Source of the DNA: CAZBLK01 sp964492715
GTDB lineage: Bacteria; Bacillota; Clostridia; Lachnospirales; WRBF01
Direction of reading: 5' to 3'
Assembly (NCBI GenBank): GCA_964492715.1
Contig: CAZBLK010000005.1
Coordinates: 1 to 64,000, forward strand
Length of the DNA stretch: 64,000 nucleotides
Positions 32,553 through 41,711 of this stretch are shown here, in pieces. Each line of letters opens with the position of its first letter. Positions within the stretch are counted from its first letter, which is position 1. The notes below the pieces were generated by a model. It was not told the DNA's origin. It worked only from the letters and a program-made list of their open reading frames with translations, and ran no database searches. The position numbers and the translations under genes were made by a program.

Positions 32553-33387
32553 AGTTTCTTTTAAGCGGTTTTTATCGCTTTATGCAATTTATGCAAAAAT
32601 GGACTTAGTGTGGCTTTTGCGAGACACTAAGTTTGCAATTTTGGCTATTGCGTCAGACATTGTTTCAAGCATTTCTTCCATGACAGCCGTTTTTCTTTTG
32701 GCATGGAGGTTTGGGGGAATAGGCGGTATGGGAAAGTACGAGGTGCTTTTTATGCTGGGCTATGCAAACATTGTTTTTGGCTTAATTTTAATGTTCGGTG
32801 CAAACAATAACGTGCACATAAGCCGAATTATCGGCAGAGGGCAGCTTGAGCACATGTTTGTTCAGCCGCTTCCCTTAGGTACACAGCTAGTTACGGGCGG
32901 CTTTTTTCCGTTTACTTGTTCAAGCAACTTGCTTTCGGGCGTTATTGTGCTTGTTGTTGCAATTGTAAACTTAAAGCTTGCGCTTCCTTGGTGGTGGGCT
33001 TTGTCGCTTGTTTTAAACGTTTTTGTAAGTGTAACATTTGTTGTTGGGCTTGCATATTTGTCTTCAAGCCTTACATTTTACGCACCAGTACAGTGTGAAG
33101 AAATTACTACTTATATAATTAGCTCGGCTAAACATTTAAGCACGTTTCCGCTTTCTGGAATGCCGCTTTATTTGCAGCTTCCACTTATAACAGTTTTTCC
33201 AGCAGGGCTAATTGCTTGGTTTCCGACGCTTGCGCTTTTAGGCAAGCCGACACTTGGGGTTAGTCAAGCGTTTCCAGTTTTTGCAGCAATAGCTTTGGCA
33301 CTTATTGCCGCTTACTTCTTTAAGAAAGGGTTGAATTTTTATGCTAGAAAAGGCATTAATAGATACACAGCAGCAGGACGCAATTAA
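32542..33387 (+). CDS. ABC-2 type exporter permease, second subunit
   Basis: A 281-residue membrane protein with about six segments. It overlaps the previous gene by 11 bp and its start is TTG 32542 or GTG 32545. The motif GRGQLEHMFVQPLPLGTQLV resembles the coupling helix region of this permease type. Confidence 0.82.
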   Translation: MVDKVSFKRFLSLYAIYAKMDLVWLLRDTKFAILAIASDIVSSISSMTAVFLLAWRFGGIGGMGKYEVLFMLGYANIVFGLILMFGANNNVHISRIIGRGQLEHMFVQPLPLGTQLVTGGFFPFTCSSNLLSGVIVLVVAIVNLKLALPWWWALSLVLNVFVSVTFVVGLAYLSSSLTFYAPVQCEEITTYIISSAKHLSTFPLSGMPLYLQLPLITVFPAGLIAWFPTLALLGKPTLGVSQAFPVFAAIALALIAAYFFKKGLNFYARKGINRYTAAGRN

Positions 33388-34348
33388 AATTAGTGGGGTA
33401 ACAAAAGTTTTTACACAATGGCAACGTGATAATGCAGGAAAAGGAATTTTAAAAAACCTTTTAAAGCCAGAGAAAAAAATTATTACCGCATTAGAAAACG
33501 TTTCGTTTAATGTAAAGCACGGTGAGTTTGTTGCGTATGCAGGGCCAAACGGTGCAGGCAAAAGCACAACTATGAAGTTGCTTTCTGGTATGCTTGTGCA
33601 AAACAGCGGCGACATTTCTGTGCTTGGCATGTCACCCAGCAAACAACGTGTAAACCTAATGAGCAAAATTGGTATACTGTTTGGAAACAGAACCGAACTG
33701 TGGTGGGACCACCCAGTTTCGCAAAGCTTTGAGTGGAAGAAAGTAGTTTGGAACATACCAGACGACGTTTACAAAAGAAATTTTGAAATGGTTGTCGAGC
33801 TTTTGGACGTGGAAAAGCTTTTAAAAACGTATTCAAGAGAGCTTTCATTGGGCCAGCGTATGAGGGCAGACCTTGCGATGATGCTTTTGCACAGCCCCCA
33901 GCTAATTTTGCTAGACGAGCCTACACTTGGGCTTGACGTGGTTGCCAAGCGGCAGATGATTGATTTCCTAAAAAAGATAAACCGTGAAAACGGTGTAACA
34001 ATTGTTGTAACAAGCCACGACATGGACGACCTTGAGGAAATGGCGCAGCGCATTTTGATGATTGCAAACGGCAAAGTTGCTTTTGACGGAAGCTTTGACG
34101 GGCTAAGAGAAATTACAGGCAACATAACAAGGGTTGTTATAGCAACAGAAGAAGGCTTTGCACCAAACATTACAAACGGCAAGCTTGTTTCGGCTGAAAA
34201 CGGTGTGTTCGAGTTTGATGTTGACCTTGCAAAGCTACCTGTTAAAAAGCTTTTGGGGCAGCTTTCGCTTTTGGACGGCGTAAAGGACGTTGAAATTAAA
34301 AAGGCTCCGATAGAGCAGGTTATTGCAGAAATTTATAGAAGCTGGTAA
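33341..34348 (+). CDS. ABC transporter ATP-binding protein
   Basis: The 335-residue protein has Walker A GPNGAGKSTTMK, signature LSLGQRMRADLAM, Walker B LILLDEPTLGLD and the switch His in VTSHDMDD. After about residue 245 there is a C-terminal extension typical of DRA/Wzt-like exporters. It overlaps the second permease by 47 bp. The three genes form one exporter operon. Confidence 0.93.
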   Translation: MLEKALIDTQQQDAIKISGVTKVFTQWQRDNAGKGILKNLLKPEKKIITALENVSFNVKHGEFVAYAGPNGAGKSTTMKLLSGMLVQNSGDISVLGMSPSKQRVNLMSKIGILFGNRTELWWDHPVSQSFEWKKVVWNIPDDVYKRNFEMVVELLDVEKLLKTYSRELSLGQRMRADLAMMLLHSPQLILLDEPTLGLDVVAKRQMIDFLKKINRENGVTIVVTSHDMDDLEEMAQRILMIANGKVAFDGSFDGLREITGNITRVVIATEEGFAPNITNGKLVSAENGVFEFDVDLAKLPVKKLLGQLSLLDGVKDVEIKKAPIEQVIAEIYRSW

Positions 34349-34354
34349 TTTTCT

Positions 34355-34388
34355 TACGTATTCCCCCAAGGTTTGGGGGAATACGTTA
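34355..34388 (+). terminator. Terminator of the ABC operon
   Basis: ACGTATTCCCCCAA / TTGGGGGAATACGT stem (loop GG) with a modest T-rich tail. Confidence 0.75.
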
Positions 34389-34795
34389 CTTCTTCACATA
34401 TACTTTTATAATATGTCTAATTTCTTTATATTTCCCCGAAAATAAAACCCAAAAAAATAAATAAAAAATAATTCAAAAAATATTCACAAAACCTATGGCA
34501 AAATTAAAAATAATATGTTATAATATTATAAAATAATTAAAAATCACAAAAATACAATTTACAATAATTGTTTTTTTATTTTTTAATTATTATCGTTAAT
34601 ATATTAACTAACAATGTTTTTTGCTTGGCTAATCATATTATTATGCCAGAAATATGAATTATGATTCACGTTTCATATTTTTAAAAATAATACAGTTAGA
34701 GCTTGTAGTTATTGCATATTATTTTAAAAAGACAACTGGATTGCAAAAAATATTTGTTTTATCAAATTTATTTTAAGAAGTGGAGGTAATTGACA
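34389..34795. other. Very AT-rich leader region upstream of bcd
   Basis: No gene or conserved structure recognised; long runs of A and T. Confidence 0.5.
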
Positions 34796-35938
34796 GTGGA
34801 TTTTAATTTGGACAAGGAATATTTGCTTCTTCAAGACATGCTTAGGAAGTTTGCTGTAAATGAGGTAAAACCTATTGCAGAAGAAGTTGACGAGGAAGAA
34901 CGCTTCCCAGATGAAACTGTTGAAAAAATGAAACGCTACGGCTTTATGGGAATTCCGTTTCCAAAGCAGTACGGTGGACAAGGCGGAGACAACATTGCGT
35001 ACAGCATGGCAGTTGAAGAACTTTCAAAACATTGCGGAACTACAGGTGTAATTGTGTCTGCCCACGTTTCACTTTGCTGCGCACCAATTTTTGAAAACGG
35101 TACAGAGGAGCAAAAGCAAAAATATTTAGTTCCACTTGCAAAAGGTGAAAAGCTTGGTGCTTTTGGCTTAACAGAACCTGGCGCCGGCACAGACGCAGCA
35201 ATGCAACAAACAAAGGCTGTTCTTGACGGTGATAATTACATACTAAACGGAACAAAAGTTTTCATTACAAACGCTGGCAAAGCCGACGTTTATATAGTCA
35301 TTGCAATGACTGACAAGTCGAAGGGCACAAGGGGCTGCTCGGCGTTTATCGTTGAAAAGGGCTTCAAAGGTTTTTCTATCGGCAAAAAAGAAAAGAAAAT
35401 GGGTATCCGTGGCTCGTCTACTTGTGAATTAATTTTTGAAGATTGTGTTGTTCCAAAAGAAAACCTTTTGGGCAAAGAAGGCCAAGGCTTTAAAATTGCA
35501 ATGAAAACATTAGACGGCGGCAGAATTGGTATTGCGTCGCAAGCACTTGGCATTGCACAAGGCGCAATTGACGAGGTTGTAAAGTATGTTAGAGAGCGTA
35601 AGCAATTTGGCAAGCGTATTTCACAATTCCAAAACACGCAATTTGAGCTTGCCGACATGCAAACAAAAGTTGATGCAGCAAGGCTTCTTGTTCAAAGGGC
35701 GGCTTTTGCAAAGGACAACAACTTACCATACAGCCACCTTGCGGCAATGGCAAAGCTTTACGCTTCCGAAGTTTCAAGCGAAGTTACAAGAAAAGCTGTT
35801 CAGCTTGCTGGCGGCTACGGCTACACAAGGGAATATCCTTTTGAAAGAATGATGCGTGACGCAAAAATAACTGAAATTTATGAAGGTACTTCTGAAGTTC
35901 AAAAAATGGTTATTTCTGCACACATGAAAGTAAATTAA
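34796..35938 (+). CDS. bcd: Butyryl-CoA dehydrogenase (short-chain acyl-CoA dehydrogenase)
   Basis: The 380-residue protein matches butyryl-CoA dehydrogenases of clostridia along its length: RYGFMGIPFPKQYGGQGGD, LGAFGLTEPGAGTD, FITNAGKADVYIVIAMTDK and the catalytic Glu region REYPFERMMRDAKITEIYEG. The GTG at 34796 is chosen, as GGAGG lies 9 bp upstream; the TTG at 34790 is too close. It sits 24 bp before etfB. Together with EtfAB it catalyses crotonyl-CoA reduction, which in clostridia is often coupled to ferredoxin reduction (electron bifurcation). Confidence 0.93.
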   Translation: MDFNLDKEYLLLQDMLRKFAVNEVKPIAEEVDEEERFPDETVEKMKRYGFMGIPFPKQYGGQGGDNIAYSMAVEELSKHCGTTGVIVSAHVSLCCAPIFENGTEEQKQKYLVPLAKGEKLGAFGLTEPGAGTDAAMQQTKAVLDGDNYILNGTKVFITNAGKADVYIVIAMTDKSKGTRGCSAFIVEKGFKGFSIGKKEKKMGIRGSSTCELIFEDCVVPKENLLGKEGQGFKIAMKTLDGGRIGIASQALGIAQGAIDEVVKYVRERKQFGKRISQFQNTQFELADMQTKVDAARLLVQRAAFAKDNNLPYSHLAAMAKLYASEVSSEVTRKAVQLAGGYGYTREYPFERMMRDAKITEIYEGTSEVQKMVISAHMKVN

Positions 35939-35962
35939 TATTTAAGAAAGGTAGGTTAGGTC

Positions 35963-36757
35963 ATGAAAATTGTAGTTTGCATTAAGCAAGTGCCTGACAC
36001 AAACGAGGTTAGAATTGACCCAAACACTGGCACGCTTATAAGGGAAGGCGTTCCCACAATTATAAACCACGATGACAAAGCAGGAATTGAAGCGGCTCTT
36101 GCCCTTAAAGATGAAGTTGGCGCAACAGTAACTGTTGTTACAATGGGCCCGCCACAGGCAGACCTTGCTTTGCGTGAAGCGCTTGCAATGGGTGCTGACG
36201 AAGCTTATTTAATTACAGACAGAGCTTTTGGCGGTGCAGACACTCTTGCAACTTCTTTAACAATTGCTGCCGCTTTAAAGAAAATTGGCTTTGACTTAAT
36301 TATAGCTGGGCGTCAAGCAATTGACGGTGACACAGCCCAAGTTGGCCCACAAATTGCAGAGCATTTGGGCATTCCGCAAGTTAGCTATGTTGAACACATT
36401 AAAGTAGGCAGTGACAACAACCTTGTTGTAAAACGCCAATTTGAAGACAGATACCACGTTTTGGAAGTTAAGCTTCCTTGCCTTCTTACCACTCTTACAG
36501 AGCTTAACAACCCACGCTACATGTCCGTAGCTGGCATTTTTGACGCTTACAGAGAAAAAGAAGTTAAGAAAATTACTTTTGCAGACTTAGAAGGCGAGCA
36601 CCTTTCGGCGGAAGTAATTGGGCTTAAAGGCTCACCCACTAAAGTTTACAAGTCGTTTACAAAGCCGGTTAAATCGGCAGGCAAAGTTTACGAAGTTGAT
36701 GCTGACGAAGCTGTTCAAATTATTATGGATAAGCTTCAAGAAAAGTTTATTATATAA
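35963..36757 (+). CDS. etfB: Electron transfer flavoprotein beta subunit
   Basis: A 264-residue EtfB with the start KIVVCIKQVPDTNEVRID, then DLIIAGRQAIDGDTAQVGPQ (AMP/FAD-binding region), and VKLPCLLTTLTELNNPRYMS. It is in an operon with bcd and etfA. It transfers electrons with EtfA from NADH to Bcd and ferredoxin. Confidence 0.95.
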   Translation: MKIVVCIKQVPDTNEVRIDPNTGTLIREGVPTIINHDDKAGIEAALALKDEVGATVTVVTMGPPQADLALREALAMGADEAYLITDRAFGGADTLATSLTIAAALKKIGFDLIIAGRQAIDGDTAQVGPQIAEHLGIPQVSYVEHIKVGSDNNLVVKRQFEDRYHVLEVKLPCLLTTLTELNNPRYMSVAGIFDAYREKEVKKITFADLEGEHLSAEVIGLKGSPTKVYKSFTKPVKSAGKVYEVDADEAVQIIMDKLQEKFII

Positions 36758-36785
36758 GAAAAGGGTAGTTTGTAGGAGGTTTATT

Positions 36786-37778
36786 ATGGGCGGAGATATT
36801 TTAATATACGCCGAACAGCGTGACGGCAAGCTTCAAAAGGTAGCCTTCGAGCTTGTCGGCAAAGGAACAGAGCTTGCAAAGGAGCTTGGCTGCAAAGTTG
36901 TTGCTGTTCTTTTGGGAAGCGACGTTTCGCACCTTGCAGATGAATTAATTCATTACGGTGCAGACGAAGTTGCTTTGGTTGATAACGAAATGTTAAAAGA
37001 GTATGTAACAGAGCCTTACGCTAAAGCTGTTACACAAGTTATAAAGGAAAGAAACCCTGAAATTGTTCTTTTTGGTGCTACGTCTATCGGGCGTGACTTA
37101 GCACCAAGGATTTCTGCAAGAATTAAAACAGGCTTAACAGCAGACTGTACAAAGCTTGAAATTCACGAAGAAACAAAACACTTACATATGACACGTCCAG
37201 CTTTTGGCGGAAACATTATGGCAACTATCATTTGCACAGAGCACAGGCCGCAAATGGCAACTGTTCGCCCTGGTGTAATGAAGGCTAACACAAAAGACAC
37301 TTCAAGAACAGGAAGCTGCTCTGAAACAAAAGTAGATTTTTCAGAAAGCGACCTTAACGTAAAAGTTTTAGAGGTAATTAAGCAAACAAAGCACGGCAAA
37401 GATATTACAGAAGAAAAGGTGCTTATTTCTGGCGGCAGAGGTATGAAAGAAGAAGCATTTAACGGTGCTCTTCGTGACCTTGCTAACGTGCTTGACGGCG
37501 AAGTAACTGCTTCAAGGGCGGCTGTTGACGCTGGCTTTAGAGAAAAAGCTTACCAAGTTGGGCAAACAGGAAAAACAGTTCGTCCAAACCTTTATGTAGC
37601 TTGTGGTATTTCTGGCGCAATTCAGCACGTTGCAGGCATGGAAGAATCCGAGTGCATTATTGCTATTAACAAAAACAACACAGCACCAATTTTTGAAGTT
37701 GCTGATGTTGGTATTGTTGGTGATGCAAATGTTGTTGTGCCAAAGCTTGTTGAAGCTTTGAAGAAGTATAAAAATTAG
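36786..37778 (+). CDS. etfA: Electron transfer flavoprotein alpha subunit
   Basis: The 330-residue protein has the FAD domain motifs SGGRGMKEEAF, TASRAAVDAGF, QVGQTGKTVRPNLYVACGIS and AINKNNTAPIFEVADVGIVGD. The ATG at 36786 follows AGGAGG, with 28 bp after etfB. Further genes for thiolase, crotonase or 3-hydroxybutyryl-CoA dehydrogenase are not next to it. Confidence 0.95.
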   Translation: MGGDILIYAEQRDGKLQKVAFELVGKGTELAKELGCKVVAVLLGSDVSHLADELIHYGADEVALVDNEMLKEYVTEPYAKAVTQVIKERNPEIVLFGATSIGRDLAPRISARIKTGLTADCTKLEIHEETKHLHMTRPAFGGNIMATIICTEHRPQMATVRPGVMKANTKDTSRTGSCSETKVDFSESDLNVKVLEVIKQTKHGKDITEEKVLISGGRGMKEEAFNGALRDLANVLDGEVTASRAAVDAGFREKAYQVGQTGKTVRPNLYVACGISGAIQHVAGMEESECIIAINKNNTAPIFEVADVGIVGDANVVVPKLVEALKKYKN

Positions 37779-37855
37779 GTGTTTTTGGGTGTGACGGGGT
37801 TATGTTACACCCCTTTTTCATGCTTAGGGAAGATAAAACCAAGATTAAAGCCAAA

Positions 37856-37943
37856 GATAAAACCTTGGGGGAGAGAACATTTTTTTACACGGCAAAAAAA
37901 GGTTCTCTCCCCCAAACCCACTATCTCCAAAAAAACCGAACTT
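37856..37943. repeat. Family D hairpin repeat
   Basis: Starts CCTTGGGGGAGAGAAC, with GTTCTCTCCCCCAA forming a stem, followed by ACCCACTATCTCCAAAAAAACC. A second copy is at 59347-59440. It may end the bcd-etf transcript. Confidence 0.75.
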
Positions 37944-38020
37944 TATGTTTGTTATGGGCTAAGATTGTGCTATAATTGTTATGTCAACAAAATTTTCCAT
38001 CACAGTTAAGGAGGTTTAAA

Positions 38021-39361
38021 ATGAAATACTCATTTCCAGAAGGGCTTTACACCGATGTTCGCATCGAACACATTTTTACAACAAATGTTTTTTACACGTT
38101 CCGAGAACTTGACGAATGTAAAGAAAAAAGTTACAGCGCAGCTTTTATAAGGGTGTTTGACGGCGAAACGTGGTATTATGCAAGCACAACAAACATAGAC
38201 GCTATTCAAGCCGAAATCGACTCGCTTGCCAGCCTTGCAAAAAAGAACGATAAAATTTCTGAATCAAAGGTTTACAAAAACTTTAGTACAAATGTTGATG
38301 AAGTAATGGTTTTTACAGGTAAAGAGGTTTCTGCTGTCTCTCTTAACGATAAAATTGAACTTTTACAGCCAGCTATGTCTATTTTAGAGAAAAACGAGTA
38401 CACAAAGCTTTGGCGTGTTCTTTATATTGATGAATACAAGGTTAAAGAATTTTACAACAGCAAGGGCGCAAGCGTAAAGTTTGACTATCAACGTTGCGGA
38501 GTTGCTGCTATGGTAAAGATGTCTAGTGAAGATAAAAAGTTTGAAAGCAGCTTTTCAAAAACATTTACAGAATTTTCTGCTATAAACGGCTATGAAGCCG
38601 AGCTTGCAGAAAAGTTAAAAGAGTTTGAAAGCTTTTTGCTAAACTCGGAAGCTGTTAAGCCTGGTGTTTACCCCGTTGTTTTTGCGCCCGAAGTTACAGG
38701 TGTTTTTGCGCATGAATGTTTTGGTCACAAAAGCGAATCCGACTTTATGGTGGGCGACGAAGAAACTAAAAAGGAATGGGCTTTGGGCAAGCGTGTAGGT
38801 TGTGACGAGCTTACAATTGTTGACTCTGGAAAAACTTTAGGCAATGGGTACGTTCCTTATGACGACGAGGGCATCAAAGCTGGCACAACATACCTTGTTA
38901 AAAACGGAATTTTAACAGGGCGTTTGCACAACGCTGTAAGTGCAGCAGATTTGGACGAGGAAGTAACAGGAAACGGGCGTGCAGTTAGCTTTGAGTTTGA
39001 GCCTATAGTCCGCATGACAAACACATACTTTGAAGCTGGTGCAAAAACTTTTGAAGAAATTGTTTCACAAACAGAAAATGGAATATTTGTAAAGTCTTAT
39101 TCTCATGGGTCGGGTATGTCTACTTTTACAATTGCACCAAGGCTTGCGTACTACATAAAGAACGGCAAAATTGACAAGCCTGTCAGAGTTTCTGTAGTTA
39201 CAGGCAGTGTGTTTGAAGCACTTGAAAACATTGACATGATTTCCGATAAAGTAGAGGATGAAGTTTCTATAACTGGCGGCTGTGGGAAAAATGAGCAATT
39301 TCCGCTTGCGGTAGGCATGGGTGGGCCATATATACGAGTTAAAAACATGAATGTACAATAA
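38021..39361 (+). CDS. TldD-type metallopeptidase subunit
   Basis: A 446-residue member of the TldD/PmbA family. The zinc motif HECFGHKSE (HExxxH) lies in VTGVFAHECFGHKSESDFMV at about residue 230, followed by the usual DSGKTLGNGYVPYDDEG and RLHNAVSAADL regions. The start is ATG 38021 after AAGGAGG. TldD and its partner form a heterodimeric protease that cuts unfolded or modified peptides. The next gene is the partner. Confidence 0.9.
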   Translation: MKYSFPEGLYTDVRIEHIFTTNVFYTFRELDECKEKSYSAAFIRVFDGETWYYASTTNIDAIQAEIDSLASLAKKNDKISESKVYKNFSTNVDEVMVFTGKEVSAVSLNDKIELLQPAMSILEKNEYTKLWRVLYIDEYKVKEFYNSKGASVKFDYQRCGVAAMVKMSSEDKKFESSFSKTFTEFSAINGYEAELAEKLKEFESFLLNSEAVKPGVYPVVFAPEVTGVFAHECFGHKSESDFMVGDEETKKEWALGKRVGCDELTIVDSGKTLGNGYVPYDDEGIKAGTTYLVKNGILTGRLHNAVSAADLDEEVTGNGRAVSFEFEPIVRMTNTYFEAGAKTFEEIVSQTENGIFVKSYSHGSGMSTFTIAPRLAYYIKNGKIDKPVRVSVVTGSVFEALENIDMISDKVEDEVSITGGCGKNEQFPLAVGMGGPYIRVKNMNVQ

Positions 39362-39374
39362 AGGAGGGGTTAGC

Positions 39375-40631
39375 TTGAGTAGTGCAAATCTAATAAAAGA
39401 AAATTATGTAACAAGGTTGAAAAAAACTGCGCTAAGTATTACAAACGGCAAAATTACAGCAGTGCAAAAATCTGACATTGCAAAAACCGGGTTAAGGCTT
39501 TACGAAAATGGCTGCATTGGCGTTTCGGGGGCTTTAGGAAGCTATGACGAAAACAAGCTTTTTAACAATGCAAAGAATATGCTTAATTTTAAAGTGCCTT
39601 ATGATTGCGCCCCAACTGAAAACATTGTACGTACTGTTGACTTAACAGACCGCTTGCAGCTTACAGATGAACAGTTTGTTGAAAAATCCAAACAGCTTCT
39701 TGATATGCTTGCAGAAAAATTCCCAGACTTTATGTTTAGCCACAAAATATCCCTTCAAGAGCAAGAAACCTCGCTTAAAAATGACGTTGGTGCAAGCCTT
39801 TTGTTTAAAGATAAAATGGCTACAGTTCTTCTTTCTATTAAGCATAAGCTTTCTAAAAATTTAGATGACTACTATGGGTTTTATCAAGGACGGGTTTTTG
39901 ACGTTAACGAGGTGTTTAACACAGTAACACAATATTGCCCGCACCACGACGACAAAGCAGACATTACCGAAGGAAAAATGCCAGTTGTGTTTTTAGATGA
40001 AGGGGTTTTACTTTTAAAGTTTTATAACGATTTACACGGAAGGATTTTCGGAACGGGTTCATCACTTTTTACTGGCAAAATTGGGCAAAAGGCGTTTAAC
40101 GAGGGCTTTTCATTTGGCGTAGACAGAAATTCTATAAAAGCTTATACATGCTTTTTTGATGCAGAAGGTACAACGCTTGAAAACGACAAATTTATGCTTG
40201 TAGAAAACGGCGTTTTAAAGTCGCCTTTTACGTCAAAGAAAGTTGCCAAAAAGTACGGCTATGCAAACACTGGGTGCGCTTACGGCGAGTATGATTCTGT
40301 ACCTAGCACATTTTACGATGCACTTTCCGTTTCTTCTAGCGGCAAAACAATAAAAGAGCTTGTAAATGGCAGAAAATCTATACTTGTAGCGGTAACAAGC
40401 GGCGGCGACTTTACACCGCAAGGCGAGTTTGCTGCGCCTGTTCAAGCGGCGTTCTACTTTGATGGCGAAAAAATAAGTGGCAGGCTTCCACAAATTGCCG
40501 TTACATCAAATGTTTTTGATATGTATGGGAATGATTTTATCGGGCGTTCTTCTGACGGTAATTCACCAAACAATTACTCTAAGTATATGGCTATGGAAAT
40601 GAATGTTCGTAAAATTGGCGACTGGATGTAG
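39375..40631 (+). CDS. PmbA/TldE-type partner subunit
   Basis: The 418-residue protein is a TldD/PmbA family member that lacks the HExxxH motif, as TldE proteins do. Visible regions are FLDEGVLLLKFYNDL, LVENGVLKSPFTSKKVAK and TSGGDFTPQGEFAAP. I start at TTG 39375, as AAAGGAGG is 7 bp before it. It follows the catalytic subunit by 13 bp. Confidence 0.88.
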   Translation: MSSANLIKENYVTRLKKTALSITNGKITAVQKSDIAKTGLRLYENGCIGVSGALGSYDENKLFNNAKNMLNFKVPYDCAPTENIVRTVDLTDRLQLTDEQFVEKSKQLLDMLAEKFPDFMFSHKISLQEQETSLKNDVGASLLFKDKMATVLLSIKHKLSKNLDDYYGFYQGRVFDVNEVFNTVTQYCPHHDDKADITEGKMPVVFLDEGVLLLKFYNDLHGRIFGTGSSLFTGKIGQKAFNEGFSFGVDRNSIKAYTCFFDAEGTTLENDKFMLVENGVLKSPFTSKKVAKKYGYANTGCAYGEYDSVPSTFYDALSVSSSGKTIKELVNGRKSILVAVTSGGDFTPQGEFAAPVQAAFYFDGEKISGRLPQIAVTSNVFDMYGNDFIGRSSDGNSPNNYSKYMAMEMNVRKIGDWM

Positions 40632-40658
40632 TTGGTTGTAGCGTATAGATTTAATTTA

Positions 40659-40700
40659 ATGAGCATAAATTTAAGGAAGGTCTGAAATTTATGCTCATTG
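40659..40700. terminator. Bidirectional terminator
   Basis: A perfect AATGAGCATAAATTT / AAATTTATGCTCATT stem with a 12-nt loop, between the convergent PmbA-type and methyltransferase genes. Confidence 0.85.
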
Positions 40701-40744
40701 CTATTTTTCAAACATGCCACATAGCAATTCAGTTGCAGGAACCC

Positions 40745-41638
40745 TTAAACAATTCCATATGAAATAAACATACACATACTACTTACAGCATAAAGACTAT
40801 CCTTGTTTTTCTGAACAAATGAAGTTATCTCTTGCTTACCATAAAACAGCTTTTCAGCTTCTTCAAAAGTGAGCCCCTTGCACATAAAAGATTTTATTAA
40901 TCCATCTTTCATTTCTTCAGTATACTCATTTTCATATGCTTCTGAAATAAATGCCTTATATTGCTCCTTATAATTTTCATCTTCTGGGTTTACAAATTGA
41001 ACAAAGTCATTCATGCGAATGCCAACGTTTTTAAGCCCTATATTTTTCATTAATATGGGTGTTTTTAAACCAATTTCAAAATCCTTATTAAGTGTATCCA
41101 AAGTATTTCTGCGAATTTTTTGCTCTACACCAAGCAAATTTATTTTTCCATAATCAAGCCCATCAATAAACAAAGCTGCACTGGCAGTATCTCTGCTAAC
41201 ATCAATGGATATAACCATTCCGCCAGCCTTTACACTGTCTTTCATTTTTTCAACAATTGAAACAGCGTTTGGTATGTGCTGTAAAACAGTTTGACATATA
41301 GCAATGTCATACTTATTTTCTGGAACATAGCTGCATAAATCAGCATGAATAAAATGGGTTTCGTAATTGGTGTTTTTAAATCTGTCGGCTGCTTCCTCAA
41401 GCAACCTGTCGCCTATGTCAACACCTGTGTATGTACTACCATTTGGCAAAAGAGGAAGCAACAATTCACCCAAAAACCCAATGCCACAGCCAAAATCGAT
41501 TATTGAAACAGGCTCTTTAATTTTCCACACCTTGTCAATTAAAAACTCTATGTAATCATTGTTCCACCAAGCAGCTCTTGATTTTTTTAAGTATTCAAGT
41601 GCACCATTCCACAATTCAACCTTTGATTTATCAAGCAA
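40745..41638 (-). CDS. SAM-dependent methyltransferase
   Basis: The 297-residue protein has the class I motif I IDFGCGIGFLGELLL, the acidic end of strand 2 TGVDIGDRLLE, and motif for strand 4 KYDIAICQTVLQHI. The start is TTG at 41638 with AGGAGG upstream. Substrate is unknown. It is followed upstream by a MocR-type regulator on the same strand, 73 bp apart. Confidence 0.85.
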   Translation of the reverse strand: MLDKSKVELWNGALEYLKKSRAAWWNNDYIEFLIDKVWKIKEPVSIIDFGCGIGFLGELLLPLLPNGSTYTGVDIGDRLLEEAADRFKNTNYETHFIHADLCSYVPENKYDIAICQTVLQHIPNAVSIVEKMKDSVKAGGMVISIDVSRDTASAALFIDGLDYGKINLLGVEQKIRRNTLDTLNKDFEIGLKTPILMKNIGLKNVGIRMNDFVQFVNPEDENYKEQYKAFISEAYENEYTEEMKDGLIKSFMCKGLTFEEAEKLFYGKQEITSFVQKNKDSLYAVSSMCMFISYGIV

Positions 41639-41711
41639 AATGCTTCCTCCTACTAAAAAAATTTCATTGAAAATAATTTACCCTAAGGGCAACAAAAAGC
41701 AGTTACTGAAC